This document shows positions 25,167 to 32,738 of a DNA stretch of 64,000 nt, piece by piece (the stretch's first letter is position 1; every line of letters starts with the position of its first letter). Source of the DNA: Dehalococcoidia bacterium (GTDB taxonomy: Bacteria > Chloroflexota > Dehalococcoidia > Lucifugimonadales > UBA3495). Both the position numbers and the translations under genes were made by a program. The notes below the pieces were generated by a model. That model was not told the DNA's origin. It saw only the letters and a program-made list of their open reading frames with translations, and ran no database searches. The stretch lies in NCBI GenBank assembly GCA_022827095.1, contig JAJDTP010000001.1, positions 1 to 64,000 on the forward strand. The letters run 5' to 3'.

Positions 25167-26105
25167 CTAGCCGCCTGCGGACAGGCCGAGGTTGATGCGG
25201 ACGGCCTGGCCGGCCGTGATGCTGCGCACGTGGTCGATATTCCCGTAGAGCGGTCGGGGTCGGAACCCGAAAGCGCGCTCCACCGAGCCCGGCTCGGCGA
25301 CATTCCGCAGCGTCACGAGCTGGAGCATCGCCCTATTGATGGGCGCCCGCGGGGTTATCTTCTCCATTAGGGTTACCGGCAGCTGCATCTTCCACACGGG
25401 CACGTTGATCCGGCGAGCCTTTCGACCCAGGGTGCGTGCCACGACTCCCACGATTTCGTTATAGGACAGCTGCTCCGGGCCGCCGATCTCGATGGTATGG
25501 TTGCCCCGTATGTTGCCGCTGACGGAGAGGGTGATGCATCGCGCGACGTCGTCAACGTGGATGGGCTGCAGGCGGTTGTTGCCGGAACCGATCACGGGCA
25601 CTATGGGCATGGTTCGCACCAGCGCCGCCACCGCGGTGGTGAACTCGTCGCCCGGCCCGAAGATCAGCGAGGGGCGCAGGATCACGTAGGGCAGCCCGCT
25701 GCTCACCACCGCCTGTTCCCCCTGCCATTTGGAGTGCAGGTACTGGAGGCGCGGCGTGTCGGAGGCTCCCAGCGCGCTCACGTGGATGAACCGTTTGACC
25801 GAGCCGGCTGCTTTGGCGGCCTCCACCACGTTGGCCGTGCCCTGCCGGTTGATGGCGTCGAACTGCCGGGGACCGCCGCGTATGACCGCCACCAAGTGGA
25901 TCACCGCAGTTGCGTCTCGGCAGGCCTCGGCCAGGGCGTCGGGATCGCCCACGTCCCCGTAGCATAGGTCCGTCGGCGGAGTAGCGAGCACGCTCTCGCT
26001 GCCCGGACGGCGCACCATGACGCGCACTTCGTGGTTGGTCTCCAGCAACTGCTGGACCACTCGTCGTCCCAACAGCCCAGTGGCCCCGGTTACCAGAACG
26101 GCCAT
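25167..26105 (-). CDS. NAD(P)-binding atypical SDR (NDUFA9-like)
   Basis: A 312-residue Rossmann protein. VLVTGATGLLGRRVVQQL is the nucleotide loop. AVIHLVAVIRG and HVSALGA follow, then LRPSLIFGPGDEFTT. The catalytic YxxxK of classical SDRs is replaced by a SKWQGE context, as in the complex I NDUFA9-like and NmrA-like groups that act in NAD sensing or sugar/quinone chemistry. The C-terminal half binds the substrate and is not assignable. ATG 26105, promoter at 26154. Confidence 0.8.
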   Translation of the reverse strand: MAVLVTGATGLLGRRVVQQLLETNHEVRVMVRRPGSESVLATPPTDLCYGDVGDPDALAEACRDATAVIHLVAVIRGGPRQFDAINRQGTANVVEAAKAAGSVKRFIHVSALGASDTPRLQYLHSKWQGEQAVVSSGLPYVILRPSLIFGPGDEFTTAVAALVRTMPIVPVIGSGNNRLQPIHVDDVARCITLSVSGNIRGNHTIEIGGPEQLSYNEIVGVVARTLGRKARRINVPVWKMQLPVTLMEKITPRAPINRAMLQLVTLRNVAEPGSVERAFGFRPRPLYGNIDHVRSITAGQAVRINLGLSAGG

Positions 26106-26153
26106 AAGCTTCCCCCGGCCAAGCCGTTATACCCAATCCCTTTTTATGCTCCC

Positions 26154-26162
26154 AGTATAACA
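26154..26162 (-). promoter_or_regulatory. Extended -10 promoter of the SDR-folC unit
   Basis: TGTTATACT on the minus strand, about 40 nt leader to ATG 26105. Confidence 0.45.
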
Positions 26163-26186
26163 CTGGCCTTGGCGTGCTCTGACCTG

Positions 26187-26463
26187 TTATTGCGAGGGGC
26201 AGAGCGACGTGGCAATCCCGTTCCCGTGGCGGCGTTCCTTGCCCCGACGAGATTGCCACGCTGCGCTCGCAATTACATAGTAGTTACGCAGTTGGGAGCC
26301 TTTACACTTGTCATTCCCGCTTTCGCGAGAATCCAGTGGCCGAAATCGTTAACGGTGTTCCAGATTCCTTCACTATAAAGTCAATGGATTACTGCGAAAG
26401 CAGGAATGACGGGTTTGTAATTTCATGTGCGTAACTCCAATGACAAACCGGGTTTCACGTGAG
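26187..26463. repeat. Second copy of the composite A+B repeat
   Basis: Family A core at 26187-26277; element B at about 26278-26438, with ends TAGTTACGCA and TGCGTAACTCC; then the outer end AATGACAAACCGGG...CACGTGAG. The internal piece CCGAAATCGTTAACGG and CACTATAAAGTCAATGGATT is shared almost exactly with 16680-16730. The gap 26106-26563 otherwise has only the two promoters/ribosome site of the flanking genes. Confidence 0.8.
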
Positions 26464-26563
26464 ATGTCGGGCGTCGTCGTGAGGACAGGCATTTGTGGTA
26501 TCCTGTGGCCGCGCCGGCGGAGGGCCGGCGCGTATAGTGTCAGTCATCACCGGAGGTTCCGCT

Positions 26564-27250
26564 TTGTATCAAACCGTAAGCGATGCCACCCTGCGGGCTC
26601 TGTCCAAAATCGACTCTCCCAGCATCTGCAACGCCATCGAGGGCTTCAATTTCCGGCCCAAGAACGCCGGATTCATGATGCCGGAGATCAAGACCGTATT
26701 CCAGGAGTTTCCGCCTTTGGTGGGCTACGCGGTCACCGGCGTCATCTCCGCCAACCGGCCGGAGGGTCGCAGCGTTGCCCGTGAGGACTGGTGGGACCTG
26801 ATCGTCTCGGTGCCCGAGCCCAGGTTCATTGTGCTGCACGACATAGATAATCCGCCCATCGGCGCCTACTGGGGAGAGGTGCAGTCCAACATCCACAAGG
26901 CCCTGGGCGCCGTCGCCGTGGCGACCGACGGCACGGTCCGCGATCTGGACGAAGTCCGCGCCCTGGGGTTCCAGTTCTTCGCGAAGGAAGTTTCCGTGTC
27001 CCACGCGTACGTCCACATGGTGGACATGGGCATTCCCATAGAAGTGGGAGGCCTGACGGTGCAAACCGGTGATCTGCTCCACGGCGACAAGCACGGCGTC
27101 ACCAACATACCCTTTGAACTCGCCGACCGCATCCCCGATATGGTGAGCACCATCGCCGACTACGAGCAGAAGACCATCGGTCTCTGCCAGTCGCCAGATT
27201 TCTCGCTGGACGCCCTGAAAGAGGTGGCCAAGATCACACGACCCTACTGA
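26564..27250 (+). CDS. RraA/HMG-aldolase family protein
   Basis: A 228-residue member of the RraA fold, which includes 4-hydroxy-4-methyl-2-oxoglutarate aldolases. It has SPSICNAIEG at the N terminus, then GEVQSNIHKALGAVAVATDGTVRDLDEVRALGFQFFAK (the DGxxRD active-site loop), then GGLTVQTGDLLHGDKHGV (metal/pyruvate region). Likely an aldolase or oxaloacetate decarboxylase. TTG 26564 is chosen because CGGAGG lies 7 nt upstream; an earlier in-frame GTG is out of reach of any ribosome site. Confidence 0.8.
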   Translation: MYQTVSDATLRALSKIDSPSICNAIEGFNFRPKNAGFMMPEIKTVFQEFPPLVGYAVTGVISANRPEGRSVAREDWWDLIVSVPEPRFIVLHDIDNPPIGAYWGEVQSNIHKALGAVAVATDGTVRDLDEVRALGFQFFAKEVSVSHAYVHMVDMGIPIEVGGLTVQTGDLLHGDKHGVTNIPFELADRIPDMVSTIADYEQKTIGLCQSPDFSLDALKEVAKITRPY

Positions 27251-27259
27251 CCTGGTGCC

Positions 27260-28030
27260 ATGATAACTCCAAGCAAAATCCTTTCGGCAATTCTGCTCGG
27301 CGGCGTCGCGACCTTGGCTTTCGCCGCCTGCAACCTGATTACCCCGCCTCCCCTGGGCCAGCCTGAAGCGGCGCCGTCACCCACGGCTGCCCAGGGTGGC
27401 TCCGGATCCGCCCCGGCAACCGAGATCCCGCCGGCAACAGCCATCGTGAGTTCCAGTTCCGGCGCATCGGCCGCCCCCACTCCGGCGGTGGTGGTTTCCG
27501 GCGGGCGGTCCATCAAGCAATGGGCCTCTCCGCCAGCCATGTCCATTGACCCGGGAGCCTCCTACACCGCGGTTCTGGAAACCACGGCCGGGACGATCAC
27601 CATCGAGCTGTTGACCTCCGACGCGCCGAACACAGTCAACAATTTCGTGTTCCTGGCGCGCGAGGGTTTCTACGACAATGTCATCTTCCACCGCACCATA
27701 CCCGGGTTCATGATCCAGGGCGGCGACCCCACCGGCACCGGCGCCGGCGGCCCTGGTTATCGCTTTGCCGACGAGACGGTCAATCGTCCCTATTCACGGG
27801 GCGTCATGGCGATGGCCAATGCGGGCGCGAACACCAACGGCAGCCAGTTTTTCCTGATGCACGCCGATTATCCGCTGCAGCCCAACTACACCATATTCGG
27901 GCAGGCGGTGGCCGGACTGGAGACCATCGACGCGATAGCTACGGCCCCAGCCACCGCGACGCCCCAGGGCGAGGTTTCGATCCCGGTGAACCCGGTGACC
28001 ATACAGTCGGTTGAGATTGTCGGCCCGTAG
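27260..28030 (+). CDS. Cyclophilin-type peptidyl-prolyl isomerase lipoprotein
   Basis: A 256-residue exported lipoprotein. Signal peptide and lipobox LAFAAC (Cys24), Pro/Ala/Ser linker to about residue 88, then a complete cyclophilin domain: ITIELLTSDAPNTVNNFVFLA, FHRTIPGFMIQGGDPTGTGAGGPGY, GVMAMANAGANTNGSQFFLMHADY and YTIFGQAVAG. The Arg, Phe and Gln of the active site (FHRT, GFMIQGGD) are intact. It would help proteins fold outside the membrane. Starts 9 bp after the RraA gene, without its own ribosome site. Confidence 0.9.
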   Translation: MITPSKILSAILLGGVATLAFAACNLITPPPLGQPEAAPSPTAAQGGSGSAPATEIPPATAIVSSSSGASAAPTPAVVVSGGRSIKQWASPPAMSIDPGASYTAVLETTAGTITIELLTSDAPNTVNNFVFLAREGFYDNVIFHRTIPGFMIQGGDPTGTGAGGPGYRFADETVNRPYSRGVMAMANAGANTNGSQFFLMHADYPLQPNYTIFGQAVAGLETIDAIATAPATATPQGEVSIPVNPVTIQSVEIVGP

Positions 28031-28104
28031 CCTGCCGTTGGTGATTGCGCCAAAAATGATCAGTCAGCGCGGGCCCAGGATTGAGCGCCAGCGAGGAGCA
28101 CGTT

Positions 28105-28923
28105 ATGGCTTTTGAAACCCTGCTTTATGACGAGCAGGACGGGATCGGCTACCTGACCCTCAACCGCCCGGACAAGCTCAACGCCCTGAGCCAGACCCTA
28201 ATGGCCGAGTTACGGGAGGCGCTGGAGGGCATCGAGGCCAACCCTGACGTTCGCGTGGTCATTCTGACCGGAGCGGGGCGGGCTTTCTCTGCTGGTTTTG
28301 ACATCGAATCGGAGGCTGGCGGGCCAGATGGTGAGCCGCTTTCGGTGGACGGCAGGCGCTCCCGCCTCAAGTACAACATCGAGACCTTTCTGATGGTGTG
28401 GAACCTGAGCAAACCCGTCATCGCCGCCGTCAATGGCTACGCTCTGGGCGGCGCCTGCGAACTGGTGCAGGTGTGCGATGTCAAGATCGCGTCGGATCAG
28501 GCCATGCTGGGTGAGCCCGAGATCCGGCTGGGCTACGGCGCGCCCTTCCTGATCACGCCGTATTCGGTGAACCTGGCGATGGCCAAGGAGATGATGCTCA
28601 CCGGTGACATCGTGGACGCCCATGAGGCGGCCCGGCTGGGCATGGTCAACCGCGTCGTGCCCCACGACGACCTGATCGGCGAGTGCGAGAGGGTCGCCCG
28701 CAAGATGCGGAACATCTCGGCCATCGGCATCAAGACCACCAAACTCTCCGTCAACCGCGCCCTGGAGTCTGCCGGGTTCCTGTCGGCCCTCAACCACAAC
28801 CTGGAGCTGATGACCCAGTTCGATACGGCGGACACGCCGGAGCACGCCGAGTTCTCGCGCATCCGCGCTGAGCAGGGCTTGCGGGCTGCATTGGCCTGGA
28901 GCCGGGCCCGGTTCGAGGACTAG
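28105..28923 (+). CDS. Enoyl-CoA hydratase/isomerase family protein
   Basis: A 272-residue crotonase-fold enzyme. Oxyanion-hole segments are TGAGRAFSAGFDIES and VNGYALGGACELVQVCDVKIAS; GEPEIRLGYG holds the second catalytic Glu position. Probable role in fatty or aromatic acid breakdown; the exact substrate is unclear. GAGGAG precedes ATG 28105. The end overlaps the convergent gene at 28920 by four bases (CTAG gives both stop codons). Confidence 0.85.
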   Translation: MAFETLLYDEQDGIGYLTLNRPDKLNALSQTLMAELREALEGIEANPDVRVVILTGAGRAFSAGFDIESEAGGPDGEPLSVDGRRSRLKYNIETFLMVWNLSKPVIAAVNGYALGGACELVQVCDVKIASDQAMLGEPEIRLGYGAPFLITPYSVNLAMAKEMMLTGDIVDAHEAARLGMVNRVVPHDDLIGECERVARKMRNISAIGIKTTKLSVNRALESAGFLSALNHNLELMTQFDTADTPEHAEFSRIRAEQGLRAALAWSRARFED

Positions 28924-29495
28924 CCGCCGTTGTCGGAGCGTCCGTTGCCCCGCTCATTCAGCCGGGCGATGGCTTCAAGCAGGGCCTGCTGGGTTGCGAT
29001 GAATATGCGCCGTTCTTCCCGGCGTTCGTCTTCTTCCTGTTGCCGGTGTTCCGCTTGCTGACGGATTTCTTCACGGAACTCGTTGAACATTTCGGTGACT
29101 GCGGCCTGTGCTTCATCGGCCCGCTTGCGCTGTTCGGCGAGTTGCTGTTCGGCTAACTGCCGCGCCTCGCGTTCCTGGTTCAGGGCTTCGCGCTCTCGGT
29201 CCAAGGCTTCGCGCTCTCGGTTCAGCATATTGCGCATGATATACCGGTCATACCCTCCTTTGAGTGCGCCCACGGCCAGCGCGGCGCCCCCGGATTTCAG
29301 CAGGATTTCAACGTTGATGAAGTGAGCGATGACGGCGAGATTGCACACGGCGTCGGCGGCGGCTGTGACTGTACACTGCGGCTTGGTGAAATACCAAACC
29401 AACCATACGGCGATCCCAGTGGCCAGACCCATGCAGATGGGGACGGCCCAATCAGACGCGAAATCCCTGCCGCGCTGCCGGATTCTTTCGAGCAT
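28920..29495 (-). CDS. Membrane-anchored coiled-coil protein, unknown function
   Basis: A 191-residue protein with two N-terminal membrane segments (about 16-35 and 45-75) and a charged helical tail that repeats REREALDREREALNQERE. A similar plan is seen in the proteins at 57893 and 43455. It starts 3 bp after the dehydrogenase gene and is translated from the same message. Function unknown. Confidence 0.6.
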   Translation of the reverse strand: MLERIRQRGRDFASDWAVPICMGLATGIAVWLVWYFTKPQCTVTAAADAVCNLAVIAHFINVEILLKSGGAALAVGALKGGYDRYIMRNMLNREREALDREREALNQEREARQLAEQQLAEQRKRADEAQAAVTEMFNEFREEIRQQAEHRQQEEDERREERRIFIATQQALLEAIARLNERGNGRSDNGG

Positions 29496-29498
29496 ACG

Positions 29499-30395
29499 TT
29501 AGCCGCCGCGCTTCACCTCCACGTCAGCCATCTTCTCGATGAAGTGCAGGATGGCCGAATGATCGGCGTCCTGTTCGCCGTTGTTGACCAGCGAACCGAG
29601 CATCTGCTGGACCAGGGCGGTCACCGGCAGGGGCACATTGAGTTCAGTGGCCGTTTGGAGCACGTTGCGCAGGTCCTTCTGGTGCAGGCGGATGCGGAAG
29701 CCGGCGCGGAAGTTCCGGTCCAGCATCATCGGGCCCTTGGCCTCCATGACCGCGCTGCCGGCGAGGCCGCCCCGGATGGCGTTGAACACCCGCTCGGGGT
29801 TGACGCCGGCCTTCTGGGACAGCACCATGGCCTCGCTGAGGGCTTCGATGTTGGCGGCCACTATGATCTGGTTAGCCAGTTTGGTGATGTTGCCGGCGCC
29901 AACCTCGCCGGTGAGCACCACGTTGCCGCCCATGACCTGCAACAGCGGCTCGCAGGCGTTGAACACCCCCTCATCGCCGCCGACCATGATGGCCAGCGTC
30001 CCCGCGATGGCGCCGGGTTCGCCGCCGCTCACGGGAGCATCCAGGAACTCCACGCCCTTATCAGCGCAGGCGGCGCCGATCTTCTGGGACATGGACGGGG
30101 CGATGCTGCTCATGTCGATGATTACCGATCCAGGCTCCGCGCCTTCCAGCACTCCTTCGGGTCCCAGGATCGCCCGCTCGGAATCGGCGGAGTCCGGCAG
30201 CATGGTGATGGTTCGAGCGCTGCCCTTGGCCGCCCCTGCCGGCGACGATGCCGCGGTGGCTCCCTCCGTGGCCAGCTCTTCGACCGGCTCGCCAACGATG
30301 TCGTACACGGTCAACTCATAGCCGGCCGCCATCAGGTTCCGCGCCATTGGCTTTCCCATGATCCCCAACCCAACGAATCCAATCCGCTCTGCCAT
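29499..30395 (-). CDS. Beta-hydroxyacid dehydrogenase (tartronate semialdehyde reductase/HIBADH family)
   Basis: A 298-residue NAD(P)-dependent enzyme. IGFVGLGIMGKPMARNL binds the cofactor; DAPVSGGEPGAIAGTLAIMVGG is the substrate motif; GNITKLANQIIVAANIEALSEAM holds the catalytic Lys. Best guesses are 2-hydroxy-3-oxopropionate reductase or 3-hydroxyisobutyrate dehydrogenase. GGAGGA precedes ATG 30395. Confidence 0.88.
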   Translation of the reverse strand: MAERIGFVGLGIMGKPMARNLMAAGYELTVYDIVGEPVEELATEGATAASSPAGAAKGSARTITMLPDSADSERAILGPEGVLEGAEPGSVIIDMSSIAPSMSQKIGAACADKGVEFLDAPVSGGEPGAIAGTLAIMVGGDEGVFNACEPLLQVMGGNVVLTGEVGAGNITKLANQIIVAANIEALSEAMVLSQKAGVNPERVFNAIRGGLAGSAVMEAKGPMMLDRNFRAGFRIRLHQKDLRNVLQTATELNVPLPVTALVQQMLGSLVNNGEQDADHSAILHFIEKMADVEVKRGG

Positions 30396-30492
30396 TGCTC
30401 TTCCTCCGTCCTGGGTTCGCCGTGCGGCGGACCCGGTTGATATTCGGTTCTGCCCGGGTATTATACCTGCCGCATCCTGACTGCCGGGGCGG

Positions 30493-31641
30493 TCACGCGC
30501 GGTCCAGCACCAGCGCCGAGTCGACCGCGGCGGCCGCATCGCCGATGTCGCTTTGCATCATGTCCCAAAGCGTCGTGGCGGTGACCGAAGGCTGTGCCGA
30601 CAGATTTGCGACGTACCGTACCGGCGACGATGCATCGATGCCGGAGGTGGCCAGCGCGGCGGCAGCGTACCGCCACGATCCGGCGTGCTCCGACCCCAGG
30701 ACCACCGTTGCCCTGCCGTCGGCATGGGGCACCCCGGCGGCCTCGCCGGTCCGTTCTATGGACGTGCACACGGCGTCCAGAGGCGAGATGCCGACGACTT
30801 CCAGAACGAGCCGATAAAAGCCGGCTGCAGCAACCGTGGAAACTGCCCCCACCGCTTCCTCCAATTGGCGGATCAGGCCGGATGCGGATTCTCCCGGGTC
30901 TCCCAGCGTCACCACCATGGACCACAGGCCGGCCCGAATGTCGCGAACCAGCCGGTTGACCAGTTCTTCGAGGTTGTCCGGGCGCAGTTCCAGTTCCACC
31001 GAGCGTATCCATGGGCGCGCCGCGGCCAGCGCTGCTTGGGATCCGATAACATAGTCGGCGTTGGACAGCAGCTCGCGTGTCGCCGTCGGTACGCTGGCAC
31101 GGTCGCCCGTTCCCAATCCGGCGACGGTCACGGCCCGCTCCGCCGACCGGAACGCGGTTACGTACTTGCGGGTCTCCACCACCTGACGGGCGTGATTGCC
31201 CTCGTGCCCCGACACCCGTTCGATCAGGTCGAGCAGGGATAGGGCGGGATAGTTGTTTTCGGGGTTGTACGGTGTGGCCGGCAGGTCGAGTTGCTCTTCG
31301 CCCAGTCCCGATATCAACCTGCGGAACCGTTGGTAGTTGGCCTCCAGCTTGGCCACATCGGCGGCGATGCGATCGGTGCGGGCGTCGAAGGCGGGCAGCA
31401 TCTCCCGCTCGCCCGACGCGATCTGTTCCAACGCCTCTACGAAGTTCTCGGTGAGCAGGTGCTGCATCACCTCCCAGACCGACCAGCGTGAACCGAGGAA
31501 CGCCTCAGTTTCGCTGAGGCCTTCCAGGGCGTCCAGCAGCGCGGCGTGACCATCGTCCAGCCGTTGTAACGCCCGCTGTTGGCGCTCGTGCGCGGACAGG
31601 GTCTCCGAACCGGAATCGGCGGGCGCGTCGTGGGAAACCAT
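30493..31641 (-). CDS. DinB-like domain fused to a CbiE-like tetrapyrrole methylase domain
   Basis: A 382-residue two-domain protein. Residues 1-165 look like a DinB four-helix metal-binding bundle (RWSVWEVMQHLLTE, SLLDLIERVSGHEGNHARQV, with His in conserved places). From about 170 the sequence follows the tetrapyrrole methylase fold of precorrin-6Y methylases: VTVAGLGTGDRASVPTATRELLSNADYVIG, VVTLGDPGESASGLI in place of SGDPGFYS, then SPLDAVCTSIE and VLGSEHAGSWRYAAAAL. No cobalamin genes are in the window. The methylase half may have a new substrate or be only a SAM-binding sensor. I know of no described protein with this pairing. Confidence 0.65.
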   Translation of the reverse strand: MVSHDAPADSGSETLSAHERQQRALQRLDDGHAALLDALEGLSETEAFLGSRWSVWEVMQHLLTENFVEALEQIASGEREMLPAFDARTDRIAADVAKLEANYQRFRRLISGLGEEQLDLPATPYNPENNYPALSLLDLIERVSGHEGNHARQVVETRKYVTAFRSAERAVTVAGLGTGDRASVPTATRELLSNADYVIGSQAALAAARPWIRSVELELRPDNLEELVNRLVRDIRAGLWSMVVTLGDPGESASGLIRQLEEAVGAVSTVAAAGFYRLVLEVVGISPLDAVCTSIERTGEAAGVPHADGRATVVLGSEHAGSWRYAAAALATSGIDASSPVRYVANLSAQPSVTATTLWDMMQSDIGDAAAAVDSALVLDRA

Positions 31642-31694
31642 TGCAAATCACCTTCGAGTTTCTGCGCGTTTTCGGCGGGGTAGCATTATTGCAC

Positions 31695-31853
31695 GTAACT
31701 GTTCAGAATTCAGGAGGTTGCCATTGCGAGGCGCTTGCGCCGTGGCAATCTCGACGCCGTAGCAGCAACGTCTGCCCCAAAGGACTGCCCTGCGCCAACG
31801 GGATTGCCGCGCTGCGCTCGCAATGACACTTCCCGGCAACTCTGAACAGTTGC
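31695..31853. mobile_element. MITE-like family A element with different terminal repeats
   Basis: A 159-bp element. Left end GTAACTGTTCAGAATT and right end AACTCTGAACAGTTGC are inverted repeats (14 of 16). TATTGCAC is repeated exactly at 31687-31694 and 31854-31861. The core is family A. It lies between the divergent DinB-fusion and VLRF1 genes. Confidence 0.85.
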
Positions 31854-31922
31854 TATTGCACATACCCTGGGAAGTTTCGGTTACGGAATCGGTTATCATT
31901 AATCATGGGCGGAGAGAGTGTG

Positions 31923-32702
31923 TTGACCGACCTGAACATCCGCGCCGGGCAGACGGTGTCGGTGCAGCGCATGGATGCGTTGCTGACCGAACTCCGAACG
32001 CGTTCGGAGACCGCCGCCCGGGCGGCGACGCTCTATTTTCCCGGCGAGGCGGCGAGGGACGACTCCGCCATCTTCGCCCTGTCGCAGGATAGGAACCCCG
32101 ACTCCTGGATCACAACCCTGGAGCGGGCCGGCAGTCGGGTGTTGCGCTCACCCACCGGCGTCGTCGCTTTTCGGGTTGGCAACGCGGGGCTGGCCGTGCT
32201 GCCCCCGTTTCCCCTGAATGACATGTGGTCGGGGGACATCATTTACGACTGGCCCCTGCGGATGATGCTGTCTGCGGAGTTGACCATCGGCGTCGCCCTG
32301 GTGCGTCTGGGCCGCTACGCCGTCGCGGTGTACGAGGGTCAACGTCTGGCGGTATCCAAGACGGACACCCGCTACGTGAAGGGCAAACATCACGCCGGGG
32401 GAACCTCGCAGCGCCGGTTCCAACGGGTCCGGGAGAACCAGATCCACCGGCTGTACGCGGAGGCGTCCGGCGTGCTGGACGCGCAATGGCGGCCCTGGAT
32501 GCACAAGTTGGACTACGTCGTGCTGGGCGGTGAAGCCGCGACGGTCAACGGTTTTCTCAAGGAATCCCAGACCTTGTCCCGCCTTTCTCCGATAATCCTG
32601 GAGCGCCGCCTGGACGTGCGCGAGCCCAATCGGGCTTCTCTGGACGAGGTCGTGGCCATGCTGTACCAGTGCCGCCTGTATCCGCTGAGCTGGGATGGAT
32701 AA
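31923..32702 (+). CDS. VLRF1-like peptidyl-tRNA release factor (eRF1/Vms1 fold)
   Basis: A 259-residue protein. The centre carries KGKHHAGGTSQRRFQRV, with G159-G160-T-S-Q163 as the GxxQ-type catalytic loop of VLRF1 (Vms1-like release factor 1) domains, which cut nascent chains from tRNA on stalled 50S subunits. The following VRENQIHRLYAEASGVL and LGGEAATVNGFLKES also fit. TTG 31923 (or GTG 31920) is favoured because GGAGAG lies a few bases upstream; ATG 31905 has no ribosome site. mutS2 begins 36 bp later. See findings for the ribosome-rescue reading. Confidence 0.7.
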   Translation: MTDLNIRAGQTVSVQRMDALLTELRTRSETAARAATLYFPGEAARDDSAIFALSQDRNPDSWITTLERAGSRVLRSPTGVVAFRVGNAGLAVLPPFPLNDMWSGDIIYDWPLRMMLSAELTIGVALVRLGRYAVAVYEGQRLAVSKTDTRYVKGKHHAGGTSQRRFQRVRENQIHRLYAEASGVLDAQWRPWMHKLDYVVLGGEAATVNGFLKESQTLSRLSPIILERRLDVREPNRASLDEVVAMLYQCRLYPLSWDG

Positions 32703-32722
32703 AGAGAGGATCGCCTCGCCGG

Positions 32723-32731
32723 TGCTATAAT
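32723..32731 (+). promoter_or_regulatory. Extended -10 promoter giving a leaderless mutS2 mRNA
   Basis: TGCTATAAT (TATAAT at 32726-32731), then 7 nt, then ATG 32739. No Shine-Dalgarno. Transcription would begin at or next to the A of ATG. Confidence 0.65.
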
Positions 32732-32738
32732 TCCAGCC

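Noticed and set aside
31641-31826. Short ORFs inside family A repeats
   Set aside because: They translate the repeat core and recur at each copy; no ribosome sites or separate conservation.
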